The notes: generated by a model from the sequence alone, not told the origin. A stretch of DNA of 64,000 bases from Nymphaea colorata (GCF_008831285.2 NC_045144.1:14063858-14127857); one strand, 5' to 3'. Counted from the stretch's first letter, positions 36,662 through 44,100 are shown. Program-made: numbers and translations.

Positions 36662-39480
36662 AAGAGGGGAAGAGAGAAGGGGAGAGTAGAGGGATTTGAA
36701 AAAACCCTAGCTTGGGTGGGAGCAAGGGTTTTGAAGAAACCCTCGATCCAGCGAGCGAGGGTTTCAGATTCTGAAACCCTTGACTTAGAGTTAGAGTGAG
36801 GGGGAGAGAGACAGAGGTGTACCTTGGCCAGCTTTGCAGTAGCACATGAGAAGGGCAACGGTGATTTGGATGAAGCATTGAAGAAGAAGAAAGAGCAGAG
36901 AGGGAACGCACGGGATGAAATGGAAGCCTCGCTGAAAAAAACATAATAAGTATTGCTTTTGCTCGAGCTGAGCCGAGCTGGCTCGACTAAAAAAACAAGT
37001 CGAAAAATGAGCTCGAGCTCTGCTCGGTAAAAAAATGAGTCAAAAAACGAGCTCGAGCTCGGATCGTTTATTAAAATAGTCGGCTCGAACTCGATTTCGA
37101 GTCGAGTTTTAACGAGTCGAGCTCGAGTTGCTCGGCTCGTTGTTCACTCCTAGAGGCAAGCAAACATACTGTTTACTAGCTCTTAGGACTGGTATGAGAA
37201 CCGAGGCATACTAAACATCAGATCTAAAAACCATAGATTTCAAATATGCAAAGGGCCTGAAATTTAACTGTGGGTTTGACATTGCAGAGACTGTCGTCCG
37301 ACTGCACTTGAGAGAGAGAGAGAGAGAGTGACAAGGGTTCTTCAGAAACCTCATCTGGCCAAGAGAGAGAGAGAGAGAGGACTCAATGGTAATTCTCATG
37401 GCTGATAAGGCACAAGGGGGAATCTTCAGGAGAGAGATAAGTAGCAAACCATCCTGAGGCTCTCAAATGGAGATATTAATAACCTCGGATCATCTTAGGA
37501 CCACGGATCCAAGATCCCCTTGGATCCTAAATCAGAGGGTTATTGAACATACCTTTAGCGTTCATGACAGTTCACAGATCTAAACAGCTGTGAGACACAT
37601 TACTGAAAAAGGAATTGAATATGAAGAGCCTGAAGAAAGAATTGAATATGAAGGATACCCTTGTGGCACATTTACTGGCAGATATATTTAGTGAAGGTAT
37701 TAAGAAGCAAGGTTTCATTTTCTTAATGATGTGGCCATACAGAAAGAGAACTTTATGTAAAGCAAAAATGCTTGATGAGAAGTTGCTCCTGCAGACTAGT
37801 GTGTACCTGTAATACCTTTAACCTGTCCAATTTTATGCTGTTAGTGTTTACCTTCTTCTGGTGCTCTTTTCCTTTTTGTTGAGATTGCACAAGCTGGCAT
37901 TAGGTGCACTGGTAAAAGCAAAAGTACATATAGGATCGGGAACCACTCTGATTGCATCTATACTAACATTGGAACTTGTTCTTCCAAGTTATGTAAGTCT
38001 AGCATTGGATAGTAAGCAAGTGTTTTTGCTATGGCATTTTTTGAAACATGAGCACATGATACCAATTTTATTGGTTCAACTAATCTAGCATCAAATTAAT
38101 GGGGAGTAGACCTCCATTGTTTCTGTCTTCAATGAAGTGCACACCAAGTCCCAGTGAGATGATTCTGTCATGATGTTGAACATGTGAGGCAACTTAGCAC
38201 TTAAATCCACTAATCTGACTTAAGTTGGTGAATGATTTTTAGTAAAATGAGAATATAGTGCATGAACCCTTGATTAGAGTTCTAGGAAATGCGAAATGAG
38301 AAAGATGTTGCCTTCCAACTTGAAGAATGAGTGGCTGCACCTACAACCTGATTGGTGATCTTGTTTCTGCAGTTTAATCTCTCAACTATGTGCATGTTGC
38401 ACTTACTTCTCGAAATCTTTAATTTGGTATCACAACCTTTCTTTCACTGCTAGAAACTTAAGTCATCTCTATTTGAAGCTTTTGTTTTCTTTCCTTTTTC
38501 CAAATAGGAGTATTAGTTTCCATGTGCTGCTTTGGTAAAGTATGCAAGAGTCACTAGCATAGTATGCCACTCTGCAACTGAGCTATAGGGCAATGTTTTA
38601 CAGTCCCTGCAGCTGTGCCAATGTGAATCTGCTTACCAGCAATAATTTTATATGACTAAAGTTTGAAGGACTTTCCAAAAATTTTTGGTCACGGCTCTGG
38701 AGCTGGACTTCCCTTTTCTGGTCATACAACTTAGCACGTCCTTCTTGCAATAATATTCCCCTTTCCTACATTAGCTCTGCTGATTTATTTTTGCGACATC
38801 TTTCTGAATTCTAGACTGCATATTTAATTGGTGATGGAACATTTCCACAGAACTTGTTTGACTCATTGCACTTTTTGGAAAGCGACTCTTTGTTTATTGG
38901 TAAGTGGGACATGGAATCTTAGTAACAGCCGTTGTTGTAAAGAAAAAAACCCCATTGATGGTCTCTCTGTTCTTATTGCTTGTGTCTAGCATTCTTTCTA
39001 TTGCTTGGACATGTAGTAAATTCAAATAAATGCCTCAGAAATACCTTCAATGAAATGGATGCTCTTTCTGAGTGAATATGTAATCAATAATATTTGGAAA
39101 AGTATGCCTTAAGCTTCATAGATCTTTTTTGTTGGTTGGATTGGATGATGAAAAAAATATCCAAGGCTCTATGTCTCTCGGTTAGTTCTTATCTCTTTTT
39201 CTCCCTCATTTAACTCTGATAGTGCTAAACTGTTTTCCTTTGCATTTGGTGCCAGGTATCAGCTCCTTTATTAGTTCTTCACGGATCTGGGGACATGGTG
39301 ACTGATCCTCAAGTGAGTGAATTTCTTTATGAAAACGCAAGTAGCAGTGATAAAACCTTGAAGTTATATGAAGGGGGCTATCACTGCATCCTGGAAGGAG
39401 AGACTGATGAGAGGATTTTCCAAGTCTTAAACGATATTATCTCCTGGCTTGATGTCCATTCTATGTTGCAAAGTGCATAA
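930..39480 (+). CDS. MAGL: Monoacylglycerol lipase / caffeoylshikimate esterase-type alpha/beta-hydrolase, probably plastid-targeted
   Basis: The coding exons are 930-1202, 4403-4432, 6708-6843, 7958-8104, 8966-9096, 10477-10614, 10839-10937 and 39256-39480. All junctions are GT-AG with matching phases, giving 392 residues. The family (hydrolase_4, lysophospholipase-like) hydrolyses monoacylglycerols, lysophospholipids or caffeoyl-shikimate. Which substrate applies here cannot be read from sequence. Residues 1 to about 45 are rich in Arg, Ala, Gly and Ser with no acidic residue, like a chloroplast transit peptide. The oxyanion motif HG is at 135-136, the nucleophile elbow GQSMGG has Ser211, and the remaining triad residues are Asp331 (HGSGD) and His361 (GGYHC). 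The order and length match the plant plastid-type members as I remember them (about 380 residues). Exon 2 has only 30 nt, and intron 7 is 28.3 kb of nested transposons. All catalytic residues are present, so the gene looks intact if that intron is spliced. Confidence 0.9.
1203..4402 (+). other. Intron 1 of the hydrolase gene (3.2 kb)
   Basis: The donor follows the Lys codon (AAG|GTTAGT) and the acceptor is TTGCAG before the 30-nt exon 2. The intron is AT-rich. It has stretches dense in short GATTC/GAATC words (1410-1690, 2460-2640), two CACGTG G-box hexamers (2717-2722, 2749-2754), an 11-bp perfect inverted repeat at 2682-2710, and a dispersed repeat at about 4042-4218. No coding ORF is convincing. 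Confidence 0.75.
4042..4218. repeat. Dispersed short repeat with inverted termini, copy 1
   Basis: This segment starts AGGGGCCGAGACAGG and ends with an approximately complementary CGCTCATGCCCCC. Its interior (GTGGGCA, then CATTTACATATTG, then TCTTAAAAAT) resembles the segment at 48262-48971. It is probably a short non-autonomous DNA element. The family is not identified. Confidence 0.5.
4433..6707 (+). other. Intron 2 of the hydrolase gene (2.3 kb)
   Basis: The donor is GAG|GTAAGC and the acceptor is TTGCAG|AGATAT. A GC-richer block of unknown origin lies at about 5230-5480, and another at 5990-6180. A MITE-like stretch at about 5590-5720 resembles the one at 50050-50213 (TTGTTTGGCAAAAC type terminus). 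No gene is seen. Confidence 0.7.
6844..10476 (+). other. Introns 3, 4 and 5 of the hydrolase gene
   Basis: Intron 3 spans 6844-7957, intron 4 spans 8105-8965 and intron 5 spans 9097-10476. All have GT donors and pyrimidine-rich or T-rich AG acceptors; intron 5 ends in the weaker GCATAAG. The protein reading resumes in phase each time. No transposon or RNA gene is visible in them. Confidence 0.75.
12216..12256. repeat. (CT)n followed by (TA)n microsatellite
   Basis: A CT run (12216-12236) passes directly into a TA run that abuts the left LTR of Copia-A. The TA tract was probably the insertion target, so the 5-bp target duplication of Copia-A cannot be separated from the repeat. Confidence 0.85.
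12255..12454 (-). repeat. 3' LTR of Copia-A
   Basis: This is the left copy of the Copia-A LTR and aligns end to end with 23915-24108. Its outer end reads TATAAC where the other copy has TGTTAC, so the terminal bases have mutated. Confidence 0.85.
12660..12860. repeat. (TA)n and a three-copy AACATATTCACACACA tandem inside the TIR element
   Basis: Three imperfect units, each with ACAAA(C/T)A, then AATAACATATTCA, then CA/TA repeats, surround a TA run at 12722-12778. The small ORFs over it are low-complexity artefacts. Confidence 0.8.
13364..13497. repeat. TCGCCTCTC-rich direct repeats
   Basis: The motif CCGTTCGCAGTTCGCCT occurs twice, at about 13364 and 13453. Each is followed by TCGCCTCT words and CCATTCGCCGTCGC. 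This GC-richer internal array belongs to the TIR element. No product is recognised. Confidence 0.7.
13847..14883 (-). pseudogene. Copia-A RT C-terminal half and RNase H, degraded
   Basis: Minus-strand fragments include VVYVDDTILTG (the RT YVDD box, about 14660-14700), MVLSQRKYVLDFLQ, LLYVTVTRSDISF, the RNase H stretch YNDADYAG (DADYAG box), and MFCDNRATTYIANNPVFHERT. Frames change several times, so this is a dead copy. The reading is cut on the left by the TIR element and on the right by Copia-B, and it continues at 20313 and beyond. Confidence 0.85.
14889..15183 (+). repeat. 5' LTR of Copia-B
   Basis: This LTR is 295 bp, TG to CA. It differs from the 3' LTR by two base changes (near 14919 and 14944) and by an additional 14-bp unit in the CTCTTCTCTCT block near 15060-15090. 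Confidence 0.95.
15184..15194 (+). other. Primer-binding site of Copia-B
   Basis: TGGTATCAGAG directly follows the 5' LTR. It is the usual Copia site complementary to the 3' end of initiator Met-tRNA. Confidence 0.85.
15782..20019 (+). pseudogene. Copia-B gag-pol polyprotein, disabled
   Basis: Domains in order are: gag (15782 to about 16550), zinc knuckle CTYCGRLGHLEDRC (16559-16600), aspartic protease with the active-site motif DSRAS instead of DSGAS (16877-16891), GAG-pre-integrase, integrase core (HVDVWGPS, RTDNALEF, GVVERKHRH), RT (VIYVDDIILIG near 19060) and RNase H (YSDADYAG near 19550). Breaks are a TAA at 16163-16165 in gag, a TGA at 17948-17950 in integrase, and a frameshift near 18798 in RT between HRGW and MYQLDVKNAF. 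Frames on each side of both stops are the same, so these are nonsense changes. The dead protease motif adds a further defect. The family normally encodes one uninterrupted polyprotein of about 1300-1450 residues. Confidence 0.92.
20027..20307 (+). repeat. 3' LTR of Copia-B
   Basis: This 281-bp LTR starts right after the polypurine tract and is nearly identical to 14889-15183. The CAAAG target duplication follows. Confidence 0.95.
20313..21736 (-). pseudogene. Copia-A RT N-terminal half and integrase C-terminal half, degraded
   Basis: Minus-strand pieces include YQLDVKNVLLYKDL, GSKWVFTIKYLSDGSMERYKARLVAKGYTKTY split over lines of the RT start, RFGTIHLIISIVV, and the integrase/chromodomain-like FWGDVIFTACYLINRLSSSSI followed by PPKVFGCTCFVH. 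A second integrase piece, VWGPSRIVSQAKFSYYLVIV, ends against the hAT-like insertion. Many stops and shifts occur. The order and strand agree with the Copia-A LTRs. Confidence 0.85.
21737..22832 (+). mobile_element. hAT-like non-autonomous element with BED-finger remnant, in the Copia-A integrase
   Basis: The ends are roughly inverted (TAGTGTTGTACGTATC on the left, complement of TACGCTTTTTACAACATTG on the right). The termini are packed with CGATACG/CGTATCG words. Inside, 22224-22412 encodes a piece reading SSDPTWQWCERV followed by KIKCSFCENTLSGKIIRMK. This matches the N-terminal BED zinc finger of plant hAT transposases (DPxW, CxFC, then a His/Cys side that is degraded). No 8-bp target duplication is clear, and about 120 nt of Copia-A integrase coding sequence is missing at the junction. 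The exact borders are uncertain. Confidence 0.7.
22224..22412 (+). pseudogene. hAT transposase BED zinc-finger fragment
   Basis: This is a 62-residue ORF. After a short leader, DPTWQWCERVKENNW and IKCSFCENTLSGKIIRMK align with the BED domain start of hAT transposases. The distal His/Cys ligands are not preserved (QGHPKMQLHV), and nothing of the RNase H-like catalytic core follows. It is a remnant of a once longer hAT element. Confidence 0.65.
22833..23700 (-). pseudogene. Copia-A zinc knuckle, protease and GAG-pre-integrase, degraded
   Basis: Minus-strand pieces are the zinc knuckle CTYCGKLGYLENRC (23630-23675), a Ser/Thr-rich linker, the protease start MWIVDSRASKDFCS (DSRAS at 23300-23314, Arg codon AGG), then QHVRLANGRLSPI and PEFPANLLSVTQL, and the integrase zinc region YQWHLRLGH. 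Frameshifts occur at about 23250-23290. The upstream gag between here and the primer-binding site is almost entirely lost, with only about 220 bp left. Confidence 0.85.
23915..24108 (-). repeat. 5' LTR of Copia-A with adjacent primer-binding site
   Basis: On the minus strand this 194-bp LTR runs TGTCGAATAAC to GCCGTAACA. It is immediately followed by TGGTATCAAAGAGC (23901-23914), the Met-tRNA-type primer-binding site. That fixes the orientation of the element. Confidence 0.9.
24110..24470. repeat. Fold-back repeat with a third, direct copy and (TA)n
   Basis: The left arm (24123-24205) and right arm (24366-24456) are inverted copies. The left reads AAATCAG, then CAGATGTTTTTTTT, then TGTGTTGCTA and AAAAACCATAGCAAAAGGT. 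The right gives the same words on the complement. A third, more diverged copy (24258-24350) lies between them in the left-arm direction. A TA run occupies 24209-24251. This would form a long hairpin and looks like a fold-back MITE. A TG run at 24465-24482 adjoins it. Confidence 0.65.
24840..25126 (+). repeat. 5' LTR of Copia-C, with two hairpins
   Basis: The LTR runs TGTTAGAATAC to TTTCTACA. Two perfect inverted repeats lie near the start: ACCGGGTCC / GGACCCGGT (24864-24872, 24879-24887) and GGGAACCGAG / CTCGGTTCCC (24900-24909, 24916-24925). Confidence 0.95.
25220..25450 (+). repeat. GC-rich 15-bp tandem array in the Copia-C leader
   Basis: Between primer-binding site and gag lies a strongly GC-rich block. 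From 25320 it consists of about eight imperfect copies of GGACCGCCGTCGCCT. In one frame it would read as Pro/Ser-Pro repeats and in the opposite strand as Gly/Asp repeats. Both are consequences of the 15-bp repeat, not evidence of a gene. Confidence 0.8.
25548..27874 (+). pseudogene. Copia-C gag-protease-integrase (5' part), disabled
   Basis: Gag starts MAEEMTSKT at 25548 and has the typical LNKDNYLSWSAALE and YDMWTVLARMYG stretches. A frameshift near 25965 precedes YHVNDDWNCGSD. The zinc knuckle is CSHCNKLGHSVDSC (about 26285-26330). A 342-bp in-frame duplication repeats the linker and the protease motif WVVDSGATHHMTG (26399-26740 and 26741-27082). Then follow a frameshift near 27195, the integrase zinc region WHERLGHLPF and CEVCQLAKH, a TGA at 27591-27593 in a Trp position (SR_TFVYLL), and a shift near 27715. 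The frame stops at FHRQVPK, where Copia-D is inserted; it resumes at 33336. Confidence 0.92.
26399..27082 (+). repeat. 342-bp in-frame tandem duplication covering the protease active site of Copia-C
   Basis: Unit 1 (26399-26740) and unit 2 (26741-27082) differ at about seven positions. Each encodes DTSSPSVEKPKLSS, a Ser/Ala/Gln-rich linker, WVVDSGATHHMTGNPKMF and GKxSLSLLNKYLL. The unit is exactly 114 codons, so it does not itself shift the frame. Confidence 0.92.
27875..28326 (+). repeat. 5' LTR of Copia-D with internal tandem units and TATA box
   Basis: The upstream half contains three to four imperfect 47-49 bp units (about 27987-28143), each with AGTCTC(T/C)TAGGATTCTATG and TTAATATCCTTGTAATATGTG-like words cut in two. 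TATAAATA at 28172-28179 is a good core promoter, followed by a CT run (28240-28268). The tandem units are typical of a U3 enhancer. That role is inferred. Confidence 0.9.
28572..32887 (+). pseudogene. Copia-D gag-pol polyprotein, disabled
   Basis: Gag starts MSSSFLPHLITKKLNHENYL. A 13-bp tandem duplication (unit TTATGGGAAACCC, about 28889-28914) shifts the frame after ELWETL. Then come a TGA at 29362-29364, the zinc knuckle CFQCNKKGHMKAQC (29377-29420), the protease WFLDSGAATHVTG, a TAG at 30052-30054 where HSRLGH of the integrase zinc region follows (a Trp codon in relatives), the integrase core (SDVWGPTP, FQCDEGGEY, GVVEQKHRH), RT (LLIYVDDIVIT near 31905) and a frameshift between about 32165 and 32215. 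RNase H follows (TDADWAGDPDQRKS to EQVADLFTKG), ending at 32887. Frames on both sides of the two stops agree. Confidence 0.93.
32882..33335 (+). repeat. 3' LTR of Copia-D
   Basis: This 454-bp copy of the D LTR keeps the tandem units and the TATAAATA box (33179-33186). Its first base overlaps the end of the coding frame by a few bases, as is common in Copia elements. CTAAG follows at 33336. Confidence 0.95.
33336..35558 (+). pseudogene. Copia-C integrase end, RT and RNase H (3' part), disabled
   Basis: The frame resumes with YYWGDALLTSAHLINRMP and PRVFGCVCFVH. A TGA at 34151-34153 replaces the Trp of GSKWVF. RT continues with MDQLDVKNAFLNGHLEEEVY, PPGYAQ, LYGLKQSPKAWF and LLVYVDDMIVTG (about 34585-34620), then SQRKYTLDLL and LTLPRPDITYAV. 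RNase H has YSDADWAG at about 35080, then a frameshift near 35130, then a TAA at 35284-35286 where relatives have a sense codon. A shift in the DNKSVIN stretch follows, and the end is DRHFIRERIDSK and DQIADVLTKAL. The polypurine tract and 3' LTR follow at once. Confidence 0.92.
35553..35839 (+). repeat. 3' LTR of Copia-C
   Basis: This 287-bp LTR is the same length as the 5' copy. Differences cluster in the segment after CCCATGGG, with single changes elsewhere. The second hairpin is retained and the GATCT target duplication follows. Confidence 0.95.
35874..37152. mobile_element. Non-autonomous hAT element, 1.28 kb, with 8-bp target duplication
   Basis: A perfect 8-bp direct repeat GAGGCAAG (35866-35873, 37153-37160) flanks inverted ends TAGGGGTGAACA and, on the complement, TAGGAGTGAACA. 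Both subterminal regions are dense in GAGCTCGAGCT palindromic words. The interior holds a GA run (36625-36658), a repeated block GAGAAGGGGAGAGTAGAGGG (about 36590 and 36680) and a 16-bp perfect inverted repeat (36491-36506 / 36518-36533). There is no transposase, so it would need one in trans. Confidence 0.9.
37161..39255 (+). other. Right-hand unique part of intron 7
   Basis: About 2.1 kb lies between the hAT element and exon 8. GA runs are at 37311-37328 and 37363-37378. A degraded MITE-like stretch at about 37165-37600 has ends that recall CCTCGG..CCTCAGATT elements. No exon or RNA gene is visible. Confidence 0.6.
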
Positions 39481-39563
39481 TTCTCCGGATTTAAGCTATT
39501 ATGTTGTTCCTGTTTTAGCTGTGAGTTGGTGTGTATCTTTGTTCGTCCCCAGTTGTGTGCAAT

Positions 39564-39569
39564 AATAAA
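39564..39569 (+). terminator. Polyadenylation signal of the hydrolase gene
   Basis: AATAAA lies 84 bp after the stop codon (TAA at 39478-39480), within an AT-rich 3' UTR. It is the first canonical hexamer downstream. Confidence 0.6.
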
Positions 39570-39683
39570 ACCCCATGTTTTCTATACAAATTTTTCGTTC
39601 TACCTTGGCTTTCATTTCACTACAATGTCTTTTCCGTTGGTCATTTTAGAGGTTGAAACTATAACAAGTAATCAAATAGTTAA

Positions 39684-39953
39684 GGGAGTGTTCGATAGCC
39701 TCAGATTTAAGATCCTCGGCATTTGAAAACCATGGATTTAATAACAGACCTTCCCCCTTCGATCTGAAATTCGACATTTTCTCAGTGAAAAATAAAATAA
39801 TAATCTTAAGTGTGGATCTTAGGTCTGACATATGATCTATAGTTTGAATAACCAAGGATTTTACCATAGATATTTTGCATATCAGCAAAAGCATACCACG
39901 TCAAATCCACACTAGATCCATGGATTTCAAATCTGGAGTAATCAAACGCGTCC
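39684..39953. mobile_element. Tourist-like MITE (PIF/Harbinger type), 270 bp
   Basis: Three-base flanks TAA (39681-39683, 39954-39956) surround inverted ends. The left reads GGGAGTGTTCGATAGCCT then CAGATTT. The complement of the right reads GGACGCGTTTGATTACTC then CAGATTT. A TAA target duplication with GG-starting ends is the PIF/Harbinger pattern. It sits 200 bp beyond the hydrolase stop codon. Confidence 0.75.
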
Positions 39954-40470
39954 TAAAGTCATTTGGTTGAGAACTTGAGCTGCTCATAGACCAGCAGAAG
40001 CCTCTTATGAGAAGACAAAAAGTAAAATGTATTAATTCAATACCTGCTTCACCAGCACAAAATTAGAATGTCGCAATGAGGTTTTGCTCTTAATATCTAC
40101 GATGTTCACCTTTCCTTGTATTTGAGATCCAAAGGTATTTTGACAAGTTATCAAACGTGCTTCTGTCCCAATGAGTTTTACCTCGGCCTTGCCTTTCCAG
40201 GCCACCAGAACGTAGCAACGGGTCCGGCTTTTTCTTTCACAAAACAAAAATGAAACGATAACAAGATGGCAGATTGCATCTTATATTTTGGGAGGACGAG
40301 AAACTAAAATGGTGTGAACAAGAATAAATAGCCATGCTTCCTTCGGTTGCTTCAGCAGTTGGTGTCATAATTGCCAACACTAATTCATGGTAAAGGTAAT
40401 GTAAAGAAAAAGATTAAATTGAGTTTTTTTGGAATCAAAGACATCAAATCCCCATTTTTTGCATATATTT

Positions 40471-40631
40471 GGGGTCATTTGTAAGAATAGTAACAAACTG
40501 TTCCATGAACATGCCTCAAGGATTAGAGCAGACTAATGAAATACTATAATATAGTGTTCCATAAATTTACCTAAAATTTTTAAGTAAATTTATGGAACAG
40601 TATATTACTATTCCCATTGTCAAATGGCCCC
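40471..40631. mobile_element. Short MITE-like palindromic element, 161 bp
   Basis: The ends are inverted (GGGGTCATTTG...AGAATAGTAA and complement GGGGCCATTTG...GGAATAGTAA). A near-perfect inner hairpin has 15-bp arms GTTCCATAAATTTAC / GTAAATTTATGGAAC (about 40556-40604). The target duplication is unclear (TTT on both sides). Confidence 0.6.
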
Positions 40632-40788
40632 TTTGGTTTGAGGATAAAAAAAAGCCTTTTAAGAACTTAGGCTTGGAACTTGCATGAAAAACTCAGATGC
40701 TATCGAGTCCTAGTAAAATGTTCATATTTTCTTCTCCCAGAAAATTGCCAATCACATTGCTTATATTTTCTTCTCAACGTCACCTCTA

Positions 40789-41180
40789 GGACCCGTTTGA
40801 TGGGCAGGATATTTCTTGTAGCACTGGAAATAAAATTCATTTTTTTTAAAAAATTTTCTTGCCCATCAAAATTGGGATGAAAAAAGTAATTGTTAGGTGT
40901 ACTTTCAAAAATTTCTTTCCAGAAATTTTTTTCCACCCCAAAGGGTGGAAAAAAATTTTCAAGTTGAAAAAAAGTAACCGTTGAGCTCTCAAGCATTCCT
41001 TAATACAACAATTCTCTTTTTTGAAAAATTTATTTCCTGAAACATAAACCAAGTCGAGCAAACACAAAGGGGTTTTGGAAATTTGGATTTTGTTTCCATT
41101 TCTTTAAATTCTAAATCCTGAAATAAGTTTCTGAAAACTTCTTTCCAATTTCATATTTCCAATGCACCAAACGGCCCCTC
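40789..41180. repeat. MITE-like segment with CCGTTTG(A/G)TG ends
   Basis: The left begins GGACCCGTTTGATGGGCAGG and the complement of the right begins GGGGCCGTTTGGTGCATTGG. The centre has TTCCACCCC / GGGTGGAA and long A/T runs. The exact ends are not certain. Confidence 0.5.
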
Positions 41181-44100
41181 CTTAGTGATGGAAATTTGAA
41201 AAGAAACGTCTTACTAGCTCATTCCAATATGAAAGGAAGATTCTTGCCCTTCAGATTTAACTCTTTAATGATCAGTGGGTTTGATTCGATTTGAAATGTC
41301 TTCCAGTAGATGAAAGTATGCGAAAAATCTTTAAGTAACTCTTCGTGCCTTCTTTACGCCGACCAGATCTGTCTTGACACTAAGAGCTCCTTCATTATAA
41401 CTTCAAGTCATTTGTGATATCTCGATTCATCTTCCAAGTCTGGGCCTCAAGCTAAGGTCTCTGGCCCGTTTAACCTCACCTTCATATCATGAACGGGTTG
41501 AAGATGAGGTCGCTTTCCGTCGTACTCTAGCTAACGTGATTTTTCTTTATGAGTTCTAATTTCCTCATATAAACATAGAAACTGCACATTTGCAACCGCG
41601 GTTCGAATGGGCATAGGTTTTCTATCCTTCTGGTCTTGATCCCCTTCCACTCAGAGCACTGTGATATGATGAATAAAACCCAGGAAGCCAAGAAAAACAG
41701 TGGCCATATACAGTTTATCATGCATACCCAGAAAAGTAGTGGCAAATAGTGTCCCATGAGTGACACCATGGGTCTCACAAAAGCTTTCGTATAGTAATAT
41801 TCTCAAAGAAATTTGCTGATCCACCTTCGTCACCATGTAAACTTCAGCATCAATTACTATCACTCCAAGAATACTGCCAGCAGCTGTTACCACCAAAATT
41901 GATAATCACTGAAGTTAGCTCATTGTATTCCACTTTCTGAATTTCCAATTACTAGAATATGGGTTAGAGAAGGTTCACATGTTATTACCACAAGGAACCT
42001 CTAACTTGGTCGACGGTGTCTGTTAATCGAATAGCACATCCGCATGGATGCATGTGATAACACCAATGTCCCCCAACTCCTTGGATGAAATATTTTTGCT
42101 TCAATCTGCTCTTTGCATGAGAAACAAGCATAGAAGAAAACGTATTTCCTCGGGATGGATGGTCTGTTTCAGAAAATCCAACTGATCTCGTATTCTATAT
42201 TATAGTTTAACAAGAGTCCCGTATGTTTCTCCATAGACTCCAAGGCAAAATGTCCACAACTTGGAGAAAGGAACTCACCACTAGCTTCCAAGAGTACCTT
42301 GCCTGTGGACTAAACTCCTCCCTAGAGTTGCAGAGCCTGTGACCATTTAACCAGGTTCTTCTACTGGTAAAAATGATTCAAGCACCATGTGGTTGAACTT
42401 GGCCGAGATCGAACCGGTTGCAGAAAGACTCATGGGGCTCTCCAAGCCCCTACTGATATTGCAGGTAGGACTTGGGACACCTCACCTAATGGAGGATATT
42501 AATGACAACGACTTAGCCTACCTGCAAGTTGGGCAACGGACAAGCTACGCTATGGTAGAAGCCAATTAAGCGTGGTCCAGTCCTTTTGAGTATTTGGGCA
42601 GCGCCGCAGTTGGCGCACATGAACTGTTCAGCACTCAGGACAAGAGGGGCTCCAGTGTGGAGCATGAATGGAGGGAAAGGTATATTAATCTGTCGAGCGA
42701 GCGGGTGCTGTTGGCAGCACTGCTTTGCTGTCTCCTTTAGCGGCCGCATCTAAAGGTGCTTTAAACATGAGAGGAATTAAAGTGCATCGTTCTTTTACTC
42801 TCTGTCTTCTTCCTCAATATTGAGGAGGAAGAAGGACACGTTGCGAATCCCCAACAGGGGGAGAGGGTGGTGGTGGTGGTGGTGCAGAGATGCTTTTTTA
42901 TCATAAAAGTTGGGTCTGGCGGCTGTTGCTGTTGCTGCAGCCGCTGCTGCTGCTCCTTCTGATTGTTATTTACTGCTGAAACACATGAGGCCACTCAATC
43001 TTTAAGCTGTCACTGCCGTATGGTCAGATAAAAAGGCGAGCAAAGCGGAAAAGCCCCGTCTCTGGTTCAGTTTGCTTGATCTAGGCTCCCATTTGTTGCT
43101 CATACGGCGCCCCCACCCCCAGAGCGAGAACATGTCAAAAGATCTATCAAACTATTCTAACGGCAGTGGAGAGTTCCTTATTACCCCTCTAAGTTCATTT
43201 TCCTTTTTTGCATCTTTTTTTTCTTTAAGAATTTGCTGTTCTTTTATGACGAGTCAGGCCCAAAACCAGATCGTCTGAATTGGGTTGAGTTATCCTCAAC
43301 ATAAGACGATGCCAGGTGTGAGATATTATCCTCAGAGGTACGTACACGAACCGATGCACATCATGCCAAAAAAATAGACTTTTAATCGTGATAATCAATA
43401 TGAATATATGCACTCGACATTAATTGATATATTTCTTATAAAAATCAAGAAGACTTTAAATGTTTTTGACCTTTTCTTGAATGATATGGCTCGCCATGAT
43501 AAATTTCATGTACAATCGGCCAATTTGAATAAATTGTCGACAAGAACTAATGCTTTTGATTAGGTGTAAACTCAGCAGCGCATTTCATAGCTCAGAACTG
43601 CCGGAACTGGAACTCCGGAGTCCAGTGCGACACTATTCCGGCAGAATCATATGAAATGGTGGACAGGGGAACGCGTGGAATCTTGCCTGCACTTCCATTC
43701 CCAAGAGCGTCTTTTTCGGGTTCTACGGCTACTCATGGAACTGATCAAAAGGACGGAAACGGAAAGAACATATTATGGTTAATCTCTGGAAACCAGAGGC
43801 CGAGTTTGAGGGCTGGAAGGGACCATGGTGCTTCTAAAATTTTGAAAAAATAAAATTTTACATATCAAAACTTTCAAAAGTTTTAGTTTAGTCCTTGTAA
43901 AACTTTTGAATATTATTTCTTTGAAACAAAACAGTTATTTTCTGTTAATAAATCCATAAGGCTAATTGTCAATTAATTTTATTTTAGTAAATCTGATAAT
44001 CTCTTCTCATAAGAAGGAAGGAGATGTAAATCAGTACTTTTATAAAATTATTGAACAGTTTGCCGTGTGAATTAACATACAGTAATTGTCGAAGTAAATA

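Larger units (their letters stand above)
10938..39255 (+). other. Giant intron 7 (28.3 kb) filled with nested transposons
   Basis: The donor follows the last Glu of exon 7 (GAG|GTCCAT) and the acceptor is GTGCCAG before Val319. Exon 7 ends in ESRVRE and exon 8 resumes with VSAPLLVLHG, which is continuous with the family alignment. The intron contains Copia-A with three insertions, Copia-C with Copia-D inside, a fold-back repeat and a hAT element. About 1.3 kb on the left (10938-12254) and 2.1 kb on the right (37161-39255) look like the original intron sequence. Confidence 0.85.

Noticed and set aside
37861-38088. ORF in the right part of intron 7 considered as an extra exon
   Set aside because: Exon 7 and exon 8 join in phase and match the family without a gap, so no further exon is needed.
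42387-42994. ORFs suggesting a small gene
   Set aside because: No recognisable motif, no plausible splice continuation, and part is CTG/GGT repeat.
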